DNA from: Bacteroidota bacterium
GTDB lineage: Bacteria > Bacteroidota > Bacteroidia > Cytophagales > Cyclobacteriaceae
Direction of reading: 5' to 3'
NCBI GenBank assembly: GCA_018267135.1
Contig: JAFDZA010000019.1
Coordinates: 1-64,000, forward strand
Length of the DNA: 64,000 nucleotides
Positions within the stretch are counted from its first letter, which is position 1. Every line of letters begins with the position of its first letter. Below, piece after piece: positions 9,119 through 19,232 of this stretch. The notes under the pieces are model-generated. The model saw nothing but the letters and a program-made list of their open reading frames with translations, made no database searches and was not told where the DNA came from. The position numbers and the translations under genes are program-made.

Positions 9119-10759
9119 TCACTTCTTCGCCCTTTCAATCTCTCTCAAGTTTTCCATTTTCTTGTTGCGCAAAAATCCATTAATGTCTTCAAAGTGTTCT
9201 TTGATGCGCTTGTTGCCAAATTCAAAAACTTTGGCGGCAAGTCCATCAAGAAAATCACGGTCGTGCGAAACAAGAATTAAGGTACCGTCAAATGCTTTCA
9301 GCGCCTCTTTCAGTACATCTTTTGTTTTTAAATCTAAGTGATTGGTCGGCTCATCAAGAATTAACAAATTCACGGGTTGCAATAATAATTTTATCATGGC
9401 CAAACGCGTGCGCTCGCCACCCGAAAGTACTTTCACTTTCTTATCGATAGTATCGCCCCCAAACATGAAGGCACCGAGTATGTCTTTAATTTTTGTACGG
9501 ATATCTCCTTGTGCAATTTGGTCTATCGTTTCAAAAACGGTAAGGTCGGCATCGAGCAATGAAGCTTGGTTTTGGGCGAAGTAACCAATCATGGCATTGT
9601 GCCCTACTTGCATTTTTCCCTCGTAATCAATTTCGTCCATGATGGCTTTCACCAAAGTGGATTTGCCTTCTCCGTTCTTCCCAACAAAGGCAACTTTATC
9701 GCCACGCGAAATGGTCAACGATGCATCTTGAAACACCACATGGTCGTCATATTTTTTTGTCAAACTTTCAACGATGACAGGATAATTTCCCGAACGGGGT
9801 GCCGGTGGAAATTTCAAATTCAATGACGAGGTATCCACTTCATCTACTTCTACTATCTCCATCTTCTCCAACATCTTCACACGCGATTGTACCTGCAGTG
9901 TTTTTGAATACGTCCCTTTAAACCGCTCAATAAATGCGGTGATGTCGGCAATTTCTTTTTGCTGGTCATCAAAATGTTTTTGTTGTTGCTCGCGTCTTTC
10001 TTGGCGCAACTGCAAATAATGCGAGTAGTTGGTTTTGTAATCGTATATCCGGCCCATCGTCAATTCAATGGTGCGATTCGTAAGATTATCAACAAATGCT
10101 TTATCGTGGCTGATTACAATGACGGCTTTCGCGTTGGTCTTCAAAAATTCTTCGAGCCATTGCACTGATTCTATGTCTAAGTGATTGGTGGGTTCATCCA
10201 GTAAAATTAAATCCGGTTTTTGCAAAAGGATTTTGGCCAACTCAATGCGCATACGCCACCCGCCACTAAACTCGTCCGTAGGGCGTGTAAAATCAGAACG
10301 CAAAAAGCCCAAGCCCATCAAGGTTTTTTCTACTTCGGCATCGAAGTTTACTTCTTCCATGGAATAATATTTTTCGCTGAGTTCAGAAACCTCTTCGATG
10401 ATTTTTGAATATTCATCCGATTCATAATCGGTGCGTGTTTCTAATTGCTTATTCAATTCATCGATGCGGTTTTTCATATTCAAGATTTTTGAAAACGCCT
10501 TCGATGCTTCTTCAAAAACCGTACAGTTATCTTCCGTGAGCAAATGCTGTGGCAAGTAGGCAATGATTGCCTCTTTGGGGGCGGATACTTTCCCGTATGT
10601 GGGCTTGTTTACACCCGCCATAATTTTGAGCAAAGTTGATTTGCCCGCACCATTTTTGCCCATCAAGGCAATGCGGTCGTCTTCATTGATGTTAAAGGTA
10701 ATATTGCGAAACAACGTTGTTCCGCTAAACTCAACTCCCACGGCATCTACAGAAATCAT
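9119..10759 (-). CDS. ABC-F family ribosome-associated ATPase
   Basis: 546 residues with two ABC cassettes and no membrane segments, the hallmark of ABC-F translation factors (EttA/YbiT/Uup group). The first cassette has GKNGAGKST at 34-42 and FSGGWRMR. The second has GKNGEGKST near 365 and LSGGERTR. Both have LDEPTNHLD as Walker B. The charged linker between them (about 230-330) is the P-site tRNA interaction motif region. A role in ribosome rescue or antibiotic protection is family knowledge; the specific subfamily is not certain. Confidence 0.92.
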   Translation of the reverse strand: MISVDAVGVEFSGTTLFRNITFNINEDDRIALMGKNGAGKSTLLKIMAGVNKPTYGKVSAPKEAIIAYLPQHLLTEDNCTVFEEASKAFSKILNMKNRIDELNKQLETRTDYESDEYSKIIEEVSELSEKYYSMEEVNFDAEVEKTLMGLGFLRSDFTRPTDEFSGGWRMRIELAKILLQKPDLILLDEPTNHLDIESVQWLEEFLKTNAKAVIVISHDKAFVDNLTNRTIELTMGRIYDYKTNYSHYLQLRQERREQQQKHFDDQQKEIADITAFIERFKGTYSKTLQVQSRVKMLEKMEIVEVDEVDTSSLNLKFPPAPRSGNYPVIVESLTKKYDDHVVFQDASLTISRGDKVAFVGKNGEGKSTLVKAIMDEIDYEGKMQVGHNAMIGYFAQNQASLLDADLTVFETIDQIAQGDIRTKIKDILGAFMFGGDTIDKKVKVLSGGERTRLAMIKLLLQPVNLLILDEPTNHLDLKTKDVLKEALKAFDGTLILVSHDRDFLDGLAAKVFEFGNKRIKEHFEDINGFLRNKKMENLREIERAKK

Positions 10760-10778
10760 AATTTTTGAAATTGGGCTG

Positions 10779-10786
10779 CAAAGATA
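10779..10786 (-). promoter_or_regulatory. Promoter -7 element of the ABC-F gene
   Basis: Minus-strand TATCTTTG, an exact TAnnTTTG match, 19 bases before the start codon at 10759. No exact TTTG lies at the ideal upstream distance. Confidence 0.5.
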
Positions 10787-10868
10787 TTACGAACCGGGAG
10801 ATTTAAAGAATGCCCCGTAATTTTTCTGGATGACCATTAACGGGAGGCTACCGGCCTGGGATTTTTTT

Positions 10869-10888
10869 GCTCATCCGGGTGGATGAGC
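10869..10888. other. Perfect hairpin in the gap after the sensor kinase gene
   Basis: GCTCATCC (10869-10876), loop GGGT, GGATGAGC (10881-10888). A T-run flanks it only on the plus-strand 5' side, so it is not a canonical terminator for the minus-strand kinase gene, though it lies 60 bases past that gene's stop. It may act as an mRNA 3'-end stem. Confidence 0.35.
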
Positions 10889-10951
10889 CCAAACGGAACT
10901 AAAAAATATTCCAAGTAAAAGCAATTGCCCAAGCTATGGGGGAGTGAATGT

Positions 10952-12616
10952 TTATGCGTTTGTCGGGAGCGGAAGTAAAATTATAAACGTAGTTCCCTTG
11001 CCCGCTTCTCCGGTTGCCCGGATGCTGCCCCCCAGCATCTCTATTTGCGATTTAACTAAGTACAATCCAAGGCCTTTGCCTTCTACGTGAAAATGAAATC
11101 GCTTATACAATCCAAACAGGGTGTCTTTATTTGTTTGCGTGTCTATGCCCAATCCGTTATCAGTAACCTGCAACTCAATAAAGTCTTCTTTCCTTCTTGT
11201 AGAAATAGAAATAACCGGCTGGCGGGAAGGGTCTCGGTACTTGATGGCATTGCTTATCAGGTTATAAAAAATACTCTCTATATAGGCAGGCAAGGTATAC
11301 ATCGACTTGACATCAAACGAAATATTTAGCTTCGTTTCAGTGTCTATGATTTCGTGGTTGAGCTGCTGCGTAATTTTTTTTACGACATCCTTAAAATCTA
11401 CATCCTTAAATATTTCCGTATTCAGGTGCTGCACTTGCATAATAACGGAGAGGTCGCGTACCACCTCATCCAGTTCGCGAGCCGATACAGCGGTCTTTTC
11501 AACCAAATCGTCCAACTCCTGTTTGGACTGGGCATATTTAAAAATGTTAGTGAGCCCGGAAAGGCGAGCAATGGGGGCGCGTAAATTGTGCGAGATAACG
11601 TACGCAAAATGCTCCATGCGGTTATTGCGCTGTACCAACTCATGGTTGGTATCTTTCAGTTCTTTGTTTTGTTGTGCCAGTTCAAACGTAAGTTGAAGAT
11701 TTCTTTGCTCTATAATTTTTTTTTGCTCTACAATTAAACTTCCGGCTTCTTCCAGTTGCTGGTTTCTCGCTTGCAAAAGATTGTGCTGGGTTTCTATTTT
11801 TTTTTGTTGGGCCGTAAGCTGTTCATTGTGTGTGGTCATTTCTTCGTTCTGGGCAATGATCTCTTCATTCTGGGCGGCAATCTCTTGCGTGCGTACGTGC
11901 ACCTTTTTTTCCAGCTCCTCATTTTGTTGATGCAGCCATTCGTTTTTTTCTTTCTCTAAACGAATCAGTTTATCTGTCAGCTTAAATGAGCGAAGCGTAT
12001 AAAAAGCCAGGTAAATCAATGTAGGAACAATGATTAAGAAGAGTAACCCTTGAAGCAGGTAGCTGTTGCGCAGGGCTATTTTATAATCATTACGAGCTTC
12101 GCCCATAATGTTGTATTCAAACAAATTGATTTCTTCCGTTAATTGATGATGGAAAGACCACAGGGAATACCCTTTATCCTGTGCAATCATTGTAATGGCC
12201 TCTTCGGTTTTATTTTCTCTAATCTTCTGGCGAATCAGAGTACACCAGGCAAAATAATTGTTTATCGTATCGGCAAGTTGCTCTATTTTGCCGGAAGGAA
12301 ATTGTTGCTGCAAGAGTAATGATTTTAGTTCATTAAGTGCTTTATTTTTAGCAACTACGGCTGTATCTATAAGGCTCTCGATCTGTGGTTTATCTACCAA
12401 GGCTCTTCCCCGCAAGGCAAGATCTAATAAATGCACACTGGCAATCAGGTCTTTGTTAACAACTTCGGTGCGAATTGTTTTTTCGAGTTTGGCTTTGTTC
12501 GCATCAATCACATCACTATTCGTTTTCAACAGGAAAATGCTGGCGAGCAAAAGCAGGGTGATAATCGAAATAATTCCGGCTAAAACAAATATTCTATTTT
12601 TTGTGGGAGAAGACAT
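10952..12616 (-). CDS. Orphan membrane sensor histidine kinase
   Basis: 554 residues. A membrane helix at about 9-30 and another at about 188-207 enclose a helical periplasmic sensor of about 155 residues. A long coiled coil (215-335) rich in the repeated segment AQNEE/TQHN follows. The HisKA phosphoacceptor is H343 in ISHNLRAPIA, and a HATPase_c domain completes the chain with DNGLGID and GKGLGLYL as N and G boxes. There is no response regulator next to it, so it is an orphan. The NLRAP form of the H-box is common in Bacteroidota kinases. The stimulus is unknown. Confidence 0.9.
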   Translation of the reverse strand: MSSPTKNRIFVLAGIISIITLLLLASIFLLKTNSDVIDANKAKLEKTIRTEVVNKDLIASVHLLDLALRGRALVDKPQIESLIDTAVVAKNKALNELKSLLLQQQFPSGKIEQLADTINNYFAWCTLIRQKIRENKTEEAITMIAQDKGYSLWSFHHQLTEEINLFEYNIMGEARNDYKIALRNSYLLQGLLFLIIVPTLIYLAFYTLRSFKLTDKLIRLEKEKNEWLHQQNEELEKKVHVRTQEIAAQNEEIIAQNEEMTTHNEQLTAQQKKIETQHNLLQARNQQLEEAGSLIVEQKKIIEQRNLQLTFELAQQNKELKDTNHELVQRNNRMEHFAYVISHNLRAPIARLSGLTNIFKYAQSKQELDDLVEKTAVSARELDEVVRDLSVIMQVQHLNTEIFKDVDFKDVVKKITQQLNHEIIDTETKLNISFDVKSMYTLPAYIESIFYNLISNAIKYRDPSRQPVISISTRRKEDFIELQVTDNGLGIDTQTNKDTLFGLYKRFHFHVEGKGLGLYLVKSQIEMLGGSIRATGEAGKGTTFIILLPLPTNA

Positions 12617-12661
12617 GCAGGCAACTTAACTGAAAGCTACAAATTAAAGTGGTTCAACCAC

Positions 12662-12694
12662 AAAAAAGAAACCCGGCATAACGATTACCGGGTT
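12662..12694 (-). terminator. Intrinsic terminator of clpC
   Basis: Stem AACCCGG (12670-12676) and CCGGGTT (12688-12694) with an 11-base loop. On the minus strand it is followed by TCTTTTTTG. It lies 25 bases past the clpC stop. Confidence 0.8.
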
Positions 12695-12719
12695 ACTTAA
12701 AATCCATCTGAAAAGATTG

Positions 12720-15260
12720 TTACTCTTTTTTCTCTTTGGAAGAGGTTTTGGCTTTTATGGCTTTGATGGTAAGAGCATCGCCTGTTCCTTCATAGTCGGC
12801 AATAATGGTTCCCCCTTCGGTTACTTCGCCTTTCAAAATTTCTTCGGCTACGGGGTCTTCCAGGTATTTTTGTATAGCCCGGTTAAGCGGCCGTGCGCCA
12901 AACTGCTGGTCGTACCCTTTTTCTGCTAAGAAATCTTTTGCTTTTTCGGTCAGCTCGATGGCATAGCCGAGGGTCAGTATCCGGGCAAACAATTTTCCGA
13001 GTGTAATGTCTATAATTTTGTGGATGTGCTCGCGCTGCAGTGAGTTAAACACGATTACGTCATCGAGGCGATTTAAAAATTCCGGACTAAAGGCTCGCTT
13101 TAATGCACTTTGTATAGTGCTCTTCATCAACTCCTCTTCGTTTTCGCGTTTGGCTTTGGTGGCAAAACCTATGCCCGCACCAAAATCTTTTAAATCGCGC
13201 ACGCCAATATTAGATGTCATAATAATAATGGTGTTGCGAAAATCTACCCGTCTGCCTAAGCCGTCTGTTAGAATCCCGTCATCTAATACCTGTAACAAAA
13301 TATTAAACACATCGGGGTGTGCCTTTTCAATTTCATCGAGTAGCACTACGCTATAGGGTTTGCGTCTCACTTTCTCGGTCAGCTGGCCGCCTTCTTCATA
13401 GCCCACATATCCAGGGGGCGCACCTACCAGCCGCGATACCGAAAATTTCTCCATGTACTCGCTCATGTCTATGCGCACGAGCGCATCGTCTTTATCAAAG
13501 AGATACGTGGCGAGCACTTTGGCCAGTTCGGTTTTTCCAACCCCGGTTGGGCCGAGGAAGATAAAAGAGCCAATTGGTTTTTTAGGGTCTTTTAATCCCA
13601 CGCGTGTGCGCTGAATGGCTTTGGTCAGTTTCTTAATGGCTTCTTCCTGACCAATTACCTTCCCGCTCAGTTGCTCGCCCATGCTGAGCAATTTGTTGCT
13701 TTCTTTTTGGGCAATACGATTGGCCGGGATGCCCGTCATCATACCTACTACATCGGCTACGTTATCTTCTGTTACCGTGTATTTTTCGGTACGAGTTTTT
13801 TCTTCCCAGCGAGCCTTGGCTAACTCGAGCTGCTCCAACAATTTCTTTTCTTTGTCGCGCAGTTGTGCCGCCTCTTCGTATTTCTGGCTTTTTACTACCC
13901 TGTTTTTTTCTTTCTTCACATCTTCAATCGCTTCTTCAAACTTCACAATTTCATCCGGCACATGAATGTTATTAATGTGTACCCGGGCTCCGGCCTCATC
14001 CATTACGTCTATCGCCTTATCGGGTAAAAAGCGGTCGCTGATGTATCGATCCGACAATTTTACGCAGGCCTCCAACGCTTCTTTGGTGTAGCTTACGTGG
14101 TGATGGTCTTCGTATTTTTCTTTAATGTTATCTAGTATCTGGATTGTTTCATCTACGGAAGTAGAATCAACCATCACCATCTGAAAACGTCTGGCCAATG
14201 CTCCGTCTTTTTCTATGTACTGGCGAAATTCATCCAGTGTGGTGGCACCTATACATTGAATTTCACCCCGTGCTAAGGCCGGTTTAAACATATTGGAGGC
14301 ATCCAACGACCCCGAGGCTCCGCCTGCCCCCACGATGGTGTGTAACTCATCAATGAACAAGATTACATCGGGCGATTTTTCAAGTTCGTTCATCACGGCT
14401 TTCATCCGTTCTTCAAACTGACCGCGATATTTGGTGCCGGCCACTAGTGAGGCCAGATCGAGTGTAACCACCCGTTTGCCAAACAACACACGTGAAACTT
14501 TTTTCTGAATAATACGCAGGGCAAGGCCTTCGGCTATAGCGGTTTTACCTACCCCGGGTTCGCCAATTAATATGGGGTTGTTCTTTTTTCTGCGCGACAG
14601 GATTTGGGCTACCCGCTCAATTTCTTTTTCGCGCCCTACGATCGGGTCGAGTTTGTTGTCTTCGGCCAATCTTGTCAGGTCGCGTCCAAAATTATCCAGC
14701 ACAGGGGTACGCGATTTTTCAGTACCTTTTTTTTCTTTTCCGGATCCGGGGGTCGCTCCACTTCCAAACATTTTTGAAGAATCTTCATCCGGATCATCGG
14801 TATCGGAGGAGGCTTTCGGGTTTTCGTGTTGGTATTCGAGCATCTCTTTTACAATATCGTATGCTACATCGAATTTGTTTAAAATCTGGGTGGCCAGATT
14901 ATCGGGGTCGCGCAGGATAGACAGCAGCAAATGCTCGGTACCGATTAATTGTGCTTTAAAAACTTTAGCTTCGAGGTAGGTAATTTTCAAAATTTTTTCT
15001 GAGGCTCTCGTCAATGGGATATTGGCTACATTTTTAATTTCATTCGTAGCCGTTCCCTTCGATACTTTTTCAATCTCCATACGTAGGTGATCTAACTGCA
15101 CCCCCAGTTTTTTTAATATGGCCACAGCTACCCCTTCCCCTTCCCGTATCATGCCGAGAATCAAATGCTCCGTGCCAATGTAATCGTGCCCTAACCGCAA
15201 GGCCTCCTCCCGGCTTAGGGTGATCACTTCCTTTACTCGGTTAGAAAATTTCGCTTCCAT
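12720..15260 (-). CDS. clpC: ATP-dependent Clp protease ATP-binding subunit ClpC
   Basis: 846 residues from ATG 15260 ([12 protein letters not shown], the usual start; an ATG three codons upstream is in frame). Order: two Clp_N repeats (1-145), first AAA+ with GEPGVGKTA, a middle domain carrying a UVR-like segment ([17 protein letters not shown]), second AAA+ with GPTGVGKTE, and the D2-small domain. This is a hexameric unfoldase that feeds ClpP and deals with misfolded proteins. Length and domain order are complete. It is monocistronic with its own terminator. Confidence 0.95.
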   Translation of the reverse strand: MEAKFSNRVKEVITLSREEALRLGHDYIGTEHLILGMIREGEGVAVAILKKLGVQLDHLRMEIEKVSKGTATNEIKNVANIPLTRASEKILKITYLEAKVFKAQLIGTEHLLLSILRDPDNLATQILNKFDVAYDIVKEMLEYQHENPKASSDTDDPDEDSSKMFGSGATPGSGKEKKGTEKSRTPVLDNFGRDLTRLAEDNKLDPIVGREKEIERVAQILSRRKKNNPILIGEPGVGKTAIAEGLALRIIQKKVSRVLFGKRVVTLDLASLVAGTKYRGQFEERMKAVMNELEKSPDVILFIDELHTIVGAGGASGSLDASNMFKPALARGEIQCIGATTLDEFRQYIEKDGALARRFQMVMVDSTSVDETIQILDNIKEKYEDHHHVSYTKEALEACVKLSDRYISDRFLPDKAIDVMDEAGARVHINNIHVPDEIVKFEEAIEDVKKEKNRVVKSQKYEEAAQLRDKEKKLLEQLELAKARWEEKTRTEKYTVTEDNVADVVGMMTGIPANRIAQKESNKLLSMGEQLSGKVIGQEEAIKKLTKAIQRTRVGLKDPKKPIGSFIFLGPTGVGKTELAKVLATYLFDKDDALVRIDMSEYMEKFSVSRLVGAPPGYVGYEEGGQLTEKVRRKPYSVVLLDEIEKAHPDVFNILLQVLDDGILTDGLGRRVDFRNTIIIMTSNIGVRDLKDFGAGIGFATKAKRENEEELMKSTIQSALKRAFSPEFLNRLDDVIVFNSLQREHIHKIIDITLGKLFARILTLGYAIELTEKAKDFLAEKGYDQQFGARPLNRAIQKYLEDPVAEEILKGEVTEGGTIIADYEGTGDALTIKAIKAKTSSKEKKE

Positions 15261-15361
15261 GTTAAACATAGCTTCTTTATGTAAATGTAAATGTTTAGCC
15301 CTTATATTTCAAAGTTGGCCATTTTTGGCAGTAATTTATTGAGTGGACGTACAACAAAAAT

Positions 15362-15997
15362 TTATTTTTTTTTGTTCGCTAGCCCGTGCGATGCCCGTAT
15401 CACTTCGCCTGACCCGGGGCCTTCGCAAAACAACAAATCAACTACGCTGAGGTTAGCTGCAAATTCATTGCCAAATACCTGCCCATAGGGTACGGCCCTG
15501 TAAAAATTGCGCGAAGAGTAGGGGATTCGGTCTGAAATGGTATTGCGAAGGTCAACCTCATCAGTTGTACTGACTTGATAGGAAGATGTTTTTTGTATTT
15601 TTTTATCCCATTTTATATTCTTAAGACAGAATGACAGCAATTCTGTATTCAGGTCTATAAGAAATGTGTGTGTCTTAAATAAAATAGACCTTAGCTCATC
15701 GGAATAAAACTCAAAATAAGGAGAACTTCGGTAAGCTGATTCGATCGTTCGCCAATGGGTGTTTCGCCAGTGGGTTCCATCTTCCATTCTCACTTCTTTA
15801 AAAAGAATTTTACCGTGGCGGTGATGTAATGGCACGGACAAAATTTTTTTTCCTTGCGCGGTATTGATGTAGCACCGGTTGCGATATGTTTGTTTAACAA
15901 AATGCTCGTGCTGTTCTATTATTACAAGATCGCAATCCACAAGGGCGCAAAAAAATTCGAGGGAAGGAAGATAGTGTGGTTCAATCCGGGCGGTCAT
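15362..15997 (-). CDS. WbqC-like family protein
   Basis: 211 residues. The N-terminal HYLPSLEFFCALVD and EQHEHFVKQTYRNRC blocks and the RNTHWRTIESAY block are typical of the Bacteroidota WbqC-like family. WbqC relatives occur in O-antigen loci, but in this phylum they are commonly found in housekeeping contexts and their function is not settled. It starts two bases after the tsaC stop, so the two are co-transcribed. No signal peptide. Confidence 0.82.
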   Translation of the reverse strand: MTARIEPHYLPSLEFFCALVDCDLVIIEQHEHFVKQTYRNRCYINTAQGKKILSVPLHHRHGKILFKEVRMEDGTHWRNTHWRTIESAYRSSPYFEFYSDELRSILFKTHTFLIDLNTELLSFCLKNIKWDKKIQKTSSYQVSTTDEVDLRNTISDRIPYSSRNFYRAVPYGQVFGNEFAANLSVVDLLFCEGPGSGEVIRASHGLANKKK

Positions 15998-15999
15998 GC

Positions 16000-16629
16000 T
16001 CAGCTGTATTCATCTAAATTACCAAGGCCGTGCCGTGTCACGATGGGCACCTCACCAATACAGTCAACAATGGTAGAAGGAATATTTCCACCGGCTCCGC
16101 CATCAATTACTAAATCCACCCGGTGTTTAAAGTCTTCGTAAATTTCTTCTGGGTCAGTAGTATATTCTTTAATTTCATCATCATTTTTTATAGACGCTGT
16201 AATCAGCGGGTTGCCCAATTGTTTTACAATATCCAGAGGGATGGCATGATTGGGAATGCGGATGCCTACAGTTTTTTTAGTAACTCCTAATATTTTAGGT
16301 ACTTCCGTGGTTGATTCAAAGAGGAAAGTAAACGGGCCGGGTAATGTTTTTTTTAATATTTTAAATACCGGGGTGTCTATCCGTTTTACATATTTAGAGA
16401 TGTGGCTCAGGTCATGACAAATAAATGAGAGGCTCAACTTCAGCGGCTTGATTCCTAAAATAGTACACAGCCGCTCTACCGATCTGCGGTTGGTCAGGTC
16501 GCAGCCGATTCCGTAAATAGTGTCGGTAGGGTAAACAATAATGCCCCCGCGTTGCAGCCACTCTACCGTGCGGCCAATTTTGCGGGGCTCAGGGTTTAGC
16601 GGATGAATTTTTATTAGTTCGGCCGGCAT
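16000..16629 (-). CDS. tsaC: L-threonylcarbamoyladenylate synthase (Sua5/YciO/YrdC/TsaC)
   Basis: 209 residues from ATG 16629. The enzyme makes threonylcarbamoyl-AMP from threonine, bicarbonate and ATP for the t6A tRNA modification. The YrdC core motif [12 protein letters not shown] and the basic [11 protein letters not shown] segment are present; the usual KxR...P is KPLKLSL here. It lacks the Sua5 C-terminal domain. The longer in-frame start at 16674 would run through the promoter box just upstream, so ATG 16629 is preferred. The gene heads a tsaC-wbqC operon divergent from mltG. Confidence 0.9.
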   Translation of the reverse strand: MPAELIKIHPLNPEPRKIGRTVEWLQRGGIIVYPTDTIYGIGCDLTNRRSVERLCTILGIKPLKLSLSFICHDLSHISKYVKRIDTPVFKILKKTLPGPFTFLFESTTEVPKILGVTKKTVGIRIPNHAIPLDIVKQLGNPLITASIKNDDEIKEYTTDPEEIYEDFKHRVDLVIDGGAGGNIPSTIVDCIGEVPIVTRHGLGNLDEYS

Positions 16630-16633
16630 GGTG

Positions 16634-16641
16634 CAAAGATA
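16634..16641 (-). promoter_or_regulatory. Promoter -7 element of tsaC, almost touching the start codon
   Basis: Minus-strand TATCTTTG, exact TAnnTTTG, ends only four bases before ATG 16629. Transcription would begin at or within a base or two of the start codon, implying a leaderless mRNA. Confidence 0.5.
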
Positions 16642-16678
16642 GCTTGAGAATCGGTCTGTAGAATCGTCTTTCATTTTG

Positions 16679-16686
16679 TAATTTTG
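16679..16686 (+). promoter_or_regulatory. Promoter -7 element of mltG
   Basis: Plus-strand TAATTTTG, exact TAnnTTTG, 22 bases before ATG 16709. It diverges from the tsaC promoter 38 bases away. Confidence 0.5.
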
Positions 16687-16708
16687 AAACTTGATTTTTT
16701 ATGAAAGC

Positions 16709-17761
16709 ATGAAAGAAGTAAGCAAAAGCAAACTCGCATTTTACATTATCGGATCCACGTTGCTGATTACGTTTGCCTTTTATTCTTACCAGGTTTGCTT
16801 TACACCCAATATTTTGGTGGATCAGGAAGATCGTGTCTTCATTATTCGCTCAGGCGAGTCCTTTGCCGATCTACAAAAACGCCTTTACGACAATGCCTTT
16901 ATAAACGATGCCGTGTCGTTCAATTTTCTGGCCCGGCTCACCGGGTATAGCCAATCGGTAATAAGCGGTCGCTATATTTTGCGAAGAAACATGACGAATC
17001 TTCAGGCGCTGAGTGTCCTTAAATCGGGCCGTCAGGAAAAAGTGAACATTACGTTTTCTTATGTGCGATTACGCCAGGATCTGGCCGAAAAAATAACTAA
17101 AAATCTGGGGCTTTCTCCGGACGAATTCAGCAGAGCTCTCGATCAATTTATTTCATCCAATCAGGAAGGATTTACCAAGGATAATATTCTGTGCCTGTTT
17201 ATCCCCAACACGTACGAAGTGTATTACACTATTCTGCCGGAAGAATTAGTTGCCCGGATGAATACCGAGTATAAAAAGTTCTGGAATGCAGAGCGTTTGG
17301 CTAAAGCCAAACAAACCGGCCTTACCCCCATTGAAGTTTCCATCCTGGCTTCTATTGTTCAGGCTGAAACAGTAAAGTCAGACGAAGCCCCCGTTATTGC
17401 CGGCTTGTACCTGAACCGGTTAAAGAAAGACATTGCCCTGCAGGCAGACCCCACCTTGGTTTATGCCGTGGGCGATTTTACGCTGAAGCGTGTACTGAAC
17501 GGGCACAAACAAATCAAGTCGCCCTACAACACTTATATGTATCCCGGGCTTCCTCCGGGGCCAATTAATGTGCCGCAAATTGCCAGCATTGATGCTGTGC
17601 TGAACTACCAGCATCACGATTATTATTATATGTGTGCCAAAGAAGATTTTTCCGGCTACCATAACTTTGCGCACAATTTAGAAGACCACAACAAAAATGC
17701 CCACCGGTACCAAAAGGCACTGGATGCCGAATTGGCCAAGGCCGAAAAAAATAAAAAATAA
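16709..17761 (+). CDS. mltG: Endolytic murein transglycosylase MltG
   Basis: 350 residues from ATG 16709; the earlier TTG at 16691 overlaps the promoter region and is rejected. A single N-terminal membrane helix (about 10-28) anchors it to the inner membrane. A LysM-like region and the YceG core follow. The catalytic glutamate aligns as E220 in SIVQAET, and the conserved ADPTLVYA, SPYNTYMYPGLPPGPI and HNFAHNLEDH blocks are present. The enzyme cuts nascent glycan strands to terminate their elongation. It overlaps the next gene by one base (TAATG). Confidence 0.94.
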   Translation: MKEVSKSKLAFYIIGSTLLITFAFYSYQVCFTPNILVDQEDRVFIIRSGESFADLQKRLYDNAFINDAVSFNFLARLTGYSQSVISGRYILRRNMTNLQALSVLKSGRQEKVNITFSYVRLRQDLAEKITKNLGLSPDEFSRALDQFISSNQEGFTKDNILCLFIPNTYEVYYTILPEELVARMNTEYKKFWNAERLAKAKQTGLTPIEVSILASIVQAETVKSDEAPVIAGLYLNRLKKDIALQADPTLVYAVGDFTLKRVLNGHKQIKSPYNTYMYPGLPPGPINVPQIASIDAVLNYQHHDYYYMCAKEDFSGYHNFAHNLEDHNKNAHRYQKALDAELAKAEKNKK

Positions 17762-18168
17762 TGTACCGTTCAGAAACCAAAATCAGAGTACGTTATGGTG
17801 AGACCGACCAGATGGGGTATGTGTACTACGGAAATTATGCCATGTACTATGAAGTGGCCCGGGTGGAAAGTTTGCGGCAACTCGGCATTACATATAAAGA
17901 ATTGGAAGATGGGGGAGTGATGATGCCCGTGCTGGAAAACAAATCAAAATACTTGTCGCCCGCTTTGTATGACGATGAGTTGCGCATTGTTACCACCATT
18001 CAGGAAAAGCCGGGCGTGCGCATTCTTTTTCATTATGATATTTTCAACGAATCAAACAAGCTGATCCATCAAGGAGAAACCTTGTTGGCTTTTGTAAACA
18101 AAACCAACGGTAAGCCTTGCCGCCCGCCCGAGCAATTTCAACGGGTACTCATACCTTTCTTCGGATGA
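17761..18168 (+). CDS. YbgC-like acyl-CoA thioesterase (4HBT hotdog fold)
   Basis: 135 residues, usual length for the family. The 4HBT motif YGETDQMGYVYYGNYAMYYE is at the N-terminus with the catalytic Asp in TDQMG. It hydrolyses acyl-CoA thioesters; in proteobacteria YbgC works with Tol-Pal and lipid metabolism, which is not implied here. It starts on the last base of the mltG stop and overlaps the following yihY gene by four bases (ATGA). Confidence 0.88.
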   Translation: MYRSETKIRVRYGETDQMGYVYYGNYAMYYEVARVESLRQLGITYKELEDGGVMMPVLENKSKYLSPALYDDELRIVTTIQEKPGVRILFHYDIFNESNKLIHQGETLLAFVNKTNGKPCRPPEQFQRVLIPFFG

Positions 18169-19160
18169 AATACGTTACCCGAAAACGGATATTATATTTT
18201 CAGACGGCACGCACCACGCGCCATTGGCTAAAGCACATTAAATTCAAGAAATACAATAATCTTTCTTTTTATAAATTTTTAAAGATTTTTTTCTTCAATA
18301 TCTCCGAAGATGAAATTCTGGACCGTGCCAACGGGGTAGCCTTCAATTTTATTCTGGCTATTTTTCCGGCCATCATTTTTTTGTTCACCCTCATTCCCTA
18401 CATCTCACTTTATTTTCCAGAGATTACTACGGGAGTCATTATGAAATTTATGTCGGAAGCCATTCCCGACACCATGTATGCGGTGGCTTCTTCTACCATT
18501 TTAGATATTGTAAGTAAACACCGGGGCGGGTTGCTCACTTTTGGTTTTGTGCTGGCCGTTTATCTTTCCACCAATGGTATGGTGTCGCTCATGCGGGCGT
18601 TCAATGCCTGTTATCGCACCATCGAAAAAAGAAATTGGTTTAAAACACGATTATTAGCTACGGCCTTAACGCTCATGCTTTCGGTTGTGTTAATTGCGGC
18701 CGTAGCCTTACTCATTGCCGGGCAAATTGGGTTGAACTACGCCACCGAGCATCTGGAGCAACTCGGCAAGGTTAATCTTACCCACTACACCCTCTACATT
18801 TTTGTATTAATCCGCTTCGGCATTATGTTCATTGTATTTTTTATTGCCATCTCGTGCATCTACTACTTTGGGCCGGCCGTACATTACAACTGGCGTTTTT
18901 TTTCGATTGGCTCCACCTTTGCCACGCTGGCCATACTGGCGCTTTCGTACGGGTTTTCTTATTACGTAACTAATTTCAGCAGTTATAATAAAGTGTATGG
19001 CTCCATTGGCGTTCTTATTGCGTTAATGGTGTGGGTTCAGTTGGTTACCGTTATTTTATTGTTTGGCTATGAAATTAATGCTAGCCTTCATTACGCCCGA
19101 AAAATGGAAGCCATCAAAACCTTTCAGCGCACCGAGCGGGCGGTAAAATCGTTCCGCTGA
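18165..19160 (+). CDS. YihY/BrkB family inner membrane protein
   Basis: 331 residues from ATG 18165, which overlaps the thioesterase stop (ATGA). Six hydrophobic segments and the conserved block ANGVAFNFILAIFPAIIFLF identify the YihY/virulence factor BrkB family. These are polytopic inner membrane proteins of uncertain function, formerly misnamed RNase BN. It is the third gene of the mltG-thioesterase-yihY operon. Confidence 0.88.
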   Translation: MKYVTRKRILYFQTARTTRHWLKHIKFKKYNNLSFYKFLKIFFFNISEDEILDRANGVAFNFILAIFPAIIFLFTLIPYISLYFPEITTGVIMKFMSEAIPDTMYAVASSTILDIVSKHRGGLLTFGFVLAVYLSTNGMVSLMRAFNACYRTIEKRNWFKTRLLATALTLMLSVVLIAAVALLIAGQIGLNYATEHLEQLGKVNLTHYTLYIFVLIRFGIMFIVFFIAISCIYYFGPAVHYNWRFFSIGSTFATLAILALSYGFSYYVTNFSSYNKVYGSIGVLIALMVWVQLVTVILLFGYEINASLHYARKMEAIKTFQRTERAVKSFR

Positions 19161-19176
19161 GTTTAGACAAGTATTT

Positions 19177-19207
19177 TTTGTACTTCTCAAAAATTCAATT
19201 AATTTTG
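19177..19207 (+). promoter_or_regulatory. Consensus promoter of rimP-nusA-infB
   Basis: TTTG (19177-19180), 19 bases, TAATTTTG (19200-19207): an exact match to the phylum consensus. Start expected near 19212, giving a leader of about 54 bases that contains the hairpin at 19233-19258. Confidence 0.75.
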
Positions 19208-19232
19208 CCGCATCTTCTTACGAAAAATAATT

